NCBI GenBank assembly: GCA_017893485.1
Contig: CM030366.1
Span: 73,060,227-73,124,226 of the forward strand
Source of the DNA: Hemerocallis citrina
Lineage: Eukaryota; Streptophyta; Magnoliopsida; Asparagales; Asphodelaceae
Reading direction: 5' to 3'
DNA length: 64,000 bases
Numbering within the stretch: position 1 is the first letter of the stretch; each line of letters begins with the position of its first letter. Below the pieces are notes generated by a model. It had not been told where the DNA came from and ran no database searches. It saw only the letters and a program-made list of their open reading frames with translations. The position numbers and the translations under genes were made by a program. Shown piece by piece: positions 60,358 through 64,000 of the stretch.

Positions 60358-60690
60358 CTTGTGATGTTATTAATATCGTTGGTTTGTTGTAATAATTTTT
60401 GAACTTGGTAGTTGATGTAATATTTTTAATTATTTTGATTTTGTAGTTTTTTTAATGTAGTATTTTTTAAAATGTTCTTCTGTTTGAGATGAAGTTTTTA
60501 AAATTGTTGATGTGGTTGAGATTGTTGGAGTGGTGATATTGGTAGTTGATGAAGTTATTAAAATTGCTCAGTTTTGGGAATTAGTTTTGTGATATTGTTG
60601 GAGTGGTGATATTGGTGTGGTGTGGCTTTATTTTGTGATTAAGATTGTTTCAAAGTTATTTGGCTGTGAAGATAGTTGTTGAGAAAGAAA
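60358..60690. other. Spacer after the PMD gene, no gene seen
   Basis: AT-rich, with 'gttgatg' and 'gtggtgatattg' repeats (60530-60620). It is the likely 3' UTR of the PMD gene, and leads into the outer, imperfect arm of the palindrome. Confidence 0.5.
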
Positions 60691-61880
60691 GTTGTGAAGT
60701 TGGATGTGTTTATTTGTGAAGTTTGGATGTGTTTATTTATGAAGTTTGGATGTTGAGTTTTTTTGTGAAGTTGAGAAAGAAAGATAGCTTTGAAGTTTGG
60801 ATGGGTTTATTTATGAAGTTGAGAAAGAAAGATAGTTGTTTGTTTGTGAAGATGTGTTTGTTTGTTTGTGCTTCCTACAAGCGTGGATGTGCTTATTCGG
60901 CGAGTCTGAAGCTTGTTTGAAAGAAGCTTGTGAAACTTGTTGAGAAGAATAGACTCAGCATATGGCTGATTTAAAAAGAAATACACAGCTTGAAGAGTCG
61001 GTCTTTCAAAGACCGAGCTCAATATTATTAGACTCGGTCTTTGAAAGACCGAGTCTTGAAGCTGATAGCAAAGTTTTGCAATCAGCTTCAAGACTCGGTC
61101 TTTCAAAGACCGAGTCTAGCAATATTGAGCTCGGTCTTTGAAAGACCGACTGTTGAGTACAATCTCTTCCAGAAACCAAGCGAGTCTCTGTAAGTGATTG
61201 AACACAACAGTCGGTCTTTCGAAGACCGAGTTCAATACAATTAGACTCGGTCTTTGAAAGATCGAGTCTTCAGCAAAAATTTCACAGACTGAAGACTCGG
61301 TCTTTCAAAGACCGAGTCTAATTGTATTGAACTCGGTCTTCGAAAGACCGACTGTTGTGTTCAATCACTTACAGAGACTCGCTTGGTTTCTGGAAGAGAT
61401 TGTACTCAACAGTCGGTCTTTCAAAGACCGAGCTCAATATTACTAGACTCGGTCTTTGAAAGACCGAGTCTTGAAGCTGATTGCAAAACTTTGCTATCAG
61501 CTTCAAGACTCGGTCTTTCAAAGACCGAGTCTAATAATATTGAGCTCGGTCTTTGAAAGACCGACTCTTCAAGCTGTGTATTTTTTTTGAATCAGCCAGA
61601 TTCTTTGAAACAAGCTTCAGATTCTTTGAATAAGCACATCCAAACTTCACAACTTTCAATCTTTCTCAACTTCTCATATAAACACATCCAAACTTCACAA
61701 ATAAACACATCCAAACTTCACAAATAATTACATCCAAACTTCACAAATAAACACAAATAAACATCGCAACTTGAACTTCTCAACAACAATCTTCACAGGA
61801 GAAACACATCCACGCTTGTAAGAAGCACAAACAAACAAACACATCTTCACAAACAAACAACTATCTTCACAAACAACTAT
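60690..61880. repeat. Large inverted repeat between PMD and transposase genes
   Basis: The core, 60985-61580, is a palindrome centred at 61281. The 17-nt unit CGGTCTTTSAAAGACCG, itself a palindrome, starts at 60999, 61035, 61096, 61132, 61212, 61248, 61298, 61334, 61414, 61450, 61511 and 61547. Every unit on the left has a partner at the exact mirror position, so the arms align without indels for at least 280 bp each. Outside the core an imperfect arm continues ('gcgtggatgtgctta' at 60881 and its complement ending at 61815) with small tandem expansions. Both genes end toward it. Confidence 0.95.
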
Positions 61881-61947
61881 CTTCTCAACAACAGTGCTCA
61901 GTTCGAAATAAATATTACAAACACAATAGGAAGCACAAATTCAAATT

Positions 61948-64000
61948 TTAATTGTTTTGTGATGCTCTGTTAGTACATCGACGCTTGTTGTGTCCTTCCA
62001 ACCCGCACCTTGAACATTTCATTCTTGTACCCCTGCTAGAACTATCTCTCACATCCATATCGTTGCGTATTCTCATGGATTTAGGCCGGCCTTTCCGTGA
62101 ACGTCGCAAACTAGAATCTGGTACAAGTCGTGGACCGTCGATAGTAGGCCAATATGCTTCATCTAGAATAGGACTGAACACAGGAGCCCAAGTTTGTGCT
62201 AATGACGTGATAAGGTAAAATTTATCAACATAAGGCTTGTGATCGATTGCACGATATGCACAGGCTGCTAATACATGAGAACAGGGAATATGATATAGAT
62301 GAAACTTCATACATGTGCATGTTTTCGTACCCAAATTCACAGTGTGCAAGTTCCCACCCTTCCGTTCTCCATTTACCATGCGTATACCAGTTTTGACGGA
62401 AAAAACTCCAGGCTGATGATGAAACATTGTAACCACATGTTGATTTGCTCTTTCACGGCGACTATCAATCAAATCATGTACACGTTTAGCAAAAATTTTC
62501 CCTTCACATAAAAGCTTACTAGCTTCCTGTCGACGAGTAGTAAAGTAAGAGTTGAGACGTAAAAAAATCGTCTCAACAATCGCAGTTACTGGTAAACTAC
62601 GGACTCCTTTCAGTACTGAATTGAAGCATTCTGACAGGTTCGTAGTCATCATTCCATATCGTCGACCTTCATCTGCATAAAGTGCCCATTTCTGAACCGG
62701 CTTCTCTTTCAACCAGTTAGCCGCCTCGACATTGACGGTTTCAAGTTCGGCGAGTTTGGCCATGAACTTTTTGGGTTGGTGTTGACAAGCTATACTTTTG
62801 GCCTTCTTGCGCAATGCCTTGCTACCAAATTTACTGAAAAAATTTGTGGCAAAATGACGCATGCAATATCGATGAAATCCATTCGGTTCGTTCCAAGCAC
62901 CGTTTTGCAAATCCATAGCAGACAATATACCAGCATGACGATCCGAGATAACACACAACTCAGTGCGATCGGTGACATAATGCCGGACGCAAGTCATAAA
63001 CCATGTCCACGTATTTATACTCTCTCCATCAACCAATGCAAATGCAAAAGGAAATAAGCAACCATTCACATCCGGAGAAACAGCAATTAGCAAACAACCC
63101 TTGTACTTACCGTACAAGTGAGTTCCATCTACACTAATAACCGGTCTGCAAGACTTGAAACCTTCAATCGAAGGACCAAATGCCCAAAATACTCCCTTGA
63201 ATGTTTCCTCGTTGGGGCTAGACTCAAATTTATCCCAGTGGACAACGGTACCTGGATTTGCTGCTTGAATTGCTGTTAGTAGAAAAGGCAACTTCGTGTA
63301 TGCTTCTTCGAAGGTACCGTACAACCTCTCAATTGCCTTTTGTTTTGCTTTCCAAGCTTTCTTATATGAAATCTGATAATTATATTTTATTTTCACAATC
63401 TCAATAATTGCCCCCGGTGATACAGCAATATCCTTCTTCACCACACCCATAATCAAATTACTAACAAGGTTAGCATCAATTTTGCAGTGGTCTTGATTCA
63501 ACGTGTGATTCGTACAAGTATGAGGGCCAACTATCTTCTTCACCACAAAATTTCTCCCTCCTTTTGGAACAATAGCTCGTAATCTCCAAGGGCATCCACC
63601 ATCACTTACTCCTGGGGGACCTTGTACGATCTCCTCTATTGTACGTTTTCTAGGTGCCATTTTACATTTAACAGTGTATAATGACGGTGATGTTTTCGAT
63701 GTGACAAATTCACGATGTTTCTTGATAGAATACACCTTCACAGCATGCAGAAGGGAGTCTTTACTAACAAACTCCTGTCCAACGTAAAATTCGTCTACAT
63801 TGGATGAACCAGAAGACTCTTGTGGAAATGGGGGTACTCTAGCAGCTTCAGCCATCTCCTCCGTAACATGAGCGTTAACATTAGCATACCTATCAGTAGC
63901 TCTCACTTCATTAGAACTATTGTTCGAAGGATTTACATTAGCTACATGATCATCTTCTTCTCCATCATCACTTTTTAGACTTTCATCATCGTCTGTTTCT
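61948..64000 (-). CDS. Mutator-like (MULE) transposase, partial at window edge
   Basis: One uninterrupted frame runs from the window edge to the stop at 61948-61950, so at least 683 aa are visible; the N-terminus lies beyond 64000. The visible start is acidic (ETDDDESLKSDDGEEDD). Then comes a MuDR-type DNA-binding domain (VGQEFVSKDSLLHAVKVYSIKKHREF, CPWRLRA, HTCTNHTLNQDH). The MULE catalytic core has D in SVDGTHLYGKYKG, D in ISDRHAGILSAM and E probably in TNLSECFNS. A SWIM zinc finger (CTCMKFHLYHIPCSH) and a C-terminal zinc knuckle (CSRCGLEGHNKRRC) follow. No stops or frameshifts are seen, so it may be active. It would cut and reinsert Mutator-type ends in the nucleus. Confidence 0.93.
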   Translation of the reverse strand, partial: ETDDDESLKSDDGEEDDHVANVNPSNNSSNEVRATDRYANVNAHVTEEMAEAARVPPFPQESSGSSNVDEFYVGQEFVSKDSLLHAVKVYSIKKHREFVTSKTSPSLYTVKCKMAPRKRTIEEIVQGPPGVSDGGCPWRLRAIVPKGGRNFVVKKIVGPHTCTNHTLNQDHCKIDANLVSNLIMGVVKKDIAVSPGAIIEIVKIKYNYQISYKKAWKAKQKAIERLYGTFEEAYTKLPFLLTAIQAANPGTVVHWDKFESSPNEETFKGVFWAFGPSIEGFKSCRPVISVDGTHLYGKYKGCLLIAVSPDVNGCLFPFAFALVDGESINTWTWFMTCVRHYVTDRTELCVISDRHAGILSAMDLQNGAWNEPNGFHRYCMRHFATNFFSKFGSKALRKKAKSIACQHQPKKFMAKLAELETVNVEAANWLKEKPVQKWALYADEGRRYGMMTTNLSECFNSVLKGVRSLPVTAIVETIFLRLNSYFTTRRQEASKLLCEGKIFAKRVHDLIDSRRERANQHVVTMFHHQPGVFSVKTGIRMVNGERKGGNLHTVNLGTKTCTCMKFHLYHIPCSHVLAACAYRAIDHKPYVDKFYLITSLAQTWAPVFSPILDEAYWPTIDGPRLVPDSSLRRSRKGRPKSMRIRNDMDVRDSSSRGTRMKCSRCGLEGHNKRRCTNRASQNN

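Larger units (their letters stand above)
56997..64000. mobile_element. Mutator-like element with convergent PMD and transposase genes (right end off window)
   Basis: The element holds a PMD gene (+) and a MULE transposase gene (-) facing each other, with a large palindrome between them. The motif CGGTCTCTCAAAGACCG at 56997-57013, upstream of the PMD gene, is a near copy of the 17-nt unit of the central palindrome; this ties both ends of the PMD gene to one element. The left terminus is not resolved, since the other terminal repeat lies beyond 64000. Both frames are open, so the element may be autonomous. Two converging genes recall MuDR (mudrA and mudrB) of maize. Confidence 0.7.

Overview
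The window is nuclear DNA of a flowering plant, probably a eudicot. It has spliced genes with GT-AG introns, large introns full of transposons, Ty3/gypsy Tat-type retrotransposons, hAT, Harbinger and Mutator elements and Helitron-like ends. The species cannot be told from the sequence. No bacterial, organellar, CRISPR or rRNA/tRNA feature was seen.

Layout. (a) 1-6385: nested LTRs of one family, including an intact 2,860-bp solo LTR (708-3567) with a perfect 5-bp target duplication. (b) 6386-10098: a decayed minus-strand Tat element with gag-protease remnants and a 95-bp tandem array. (c) 10099-20540: a young, complete Tat element inserted into the LTR of (b). It is on the minus strand with 792-bp LTRs differing at about five bases. 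It has an open protease-RT-RNase H-integrase frame without a Gag capsid, an antisense four-exon gene for a gypsy-type 'transposase_28'-like protein, and an exact 88-bp tandem array. (d) 20546-23190: intergenic DNA with a Helitron-like end and nested Harbinger-type MITEs. (e) 23403-55716: the only clear host gene, the spliceosomal intron-binding helicase Aquarius (EMB2765/AQR), 13 coding exons, 1499 aa, all joining in frame. Its introns 3, 6, 10 and 12 hold at least a dozen insertions; intron 6 alone is 15.2 kb and carries a whole degraded Tat element and a 2,915-bp solo LTR. (f) about 56990 to the end: a Mutator-like element with two convergent genes, a plant-mobile-domain (PMD) protein on + and a MULE transposase on - (running off the window). 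They are separated by a large palindrome built from 12 copies of a 17-nt palindrome.

How parts fit. The young Tat element encodes pol without Gag; the two old Tat relatives keep gag-protease but show no RT, RNase H or integrase. Together they suggest trans-complementation between partial elements. The Mutator-like element resembles maize MuDR in having two converging genes, with a PMD gene in the second position and a potential hairpin-RNA source between them. The AQR frame is intact despite the insertions, so it is probably functional.
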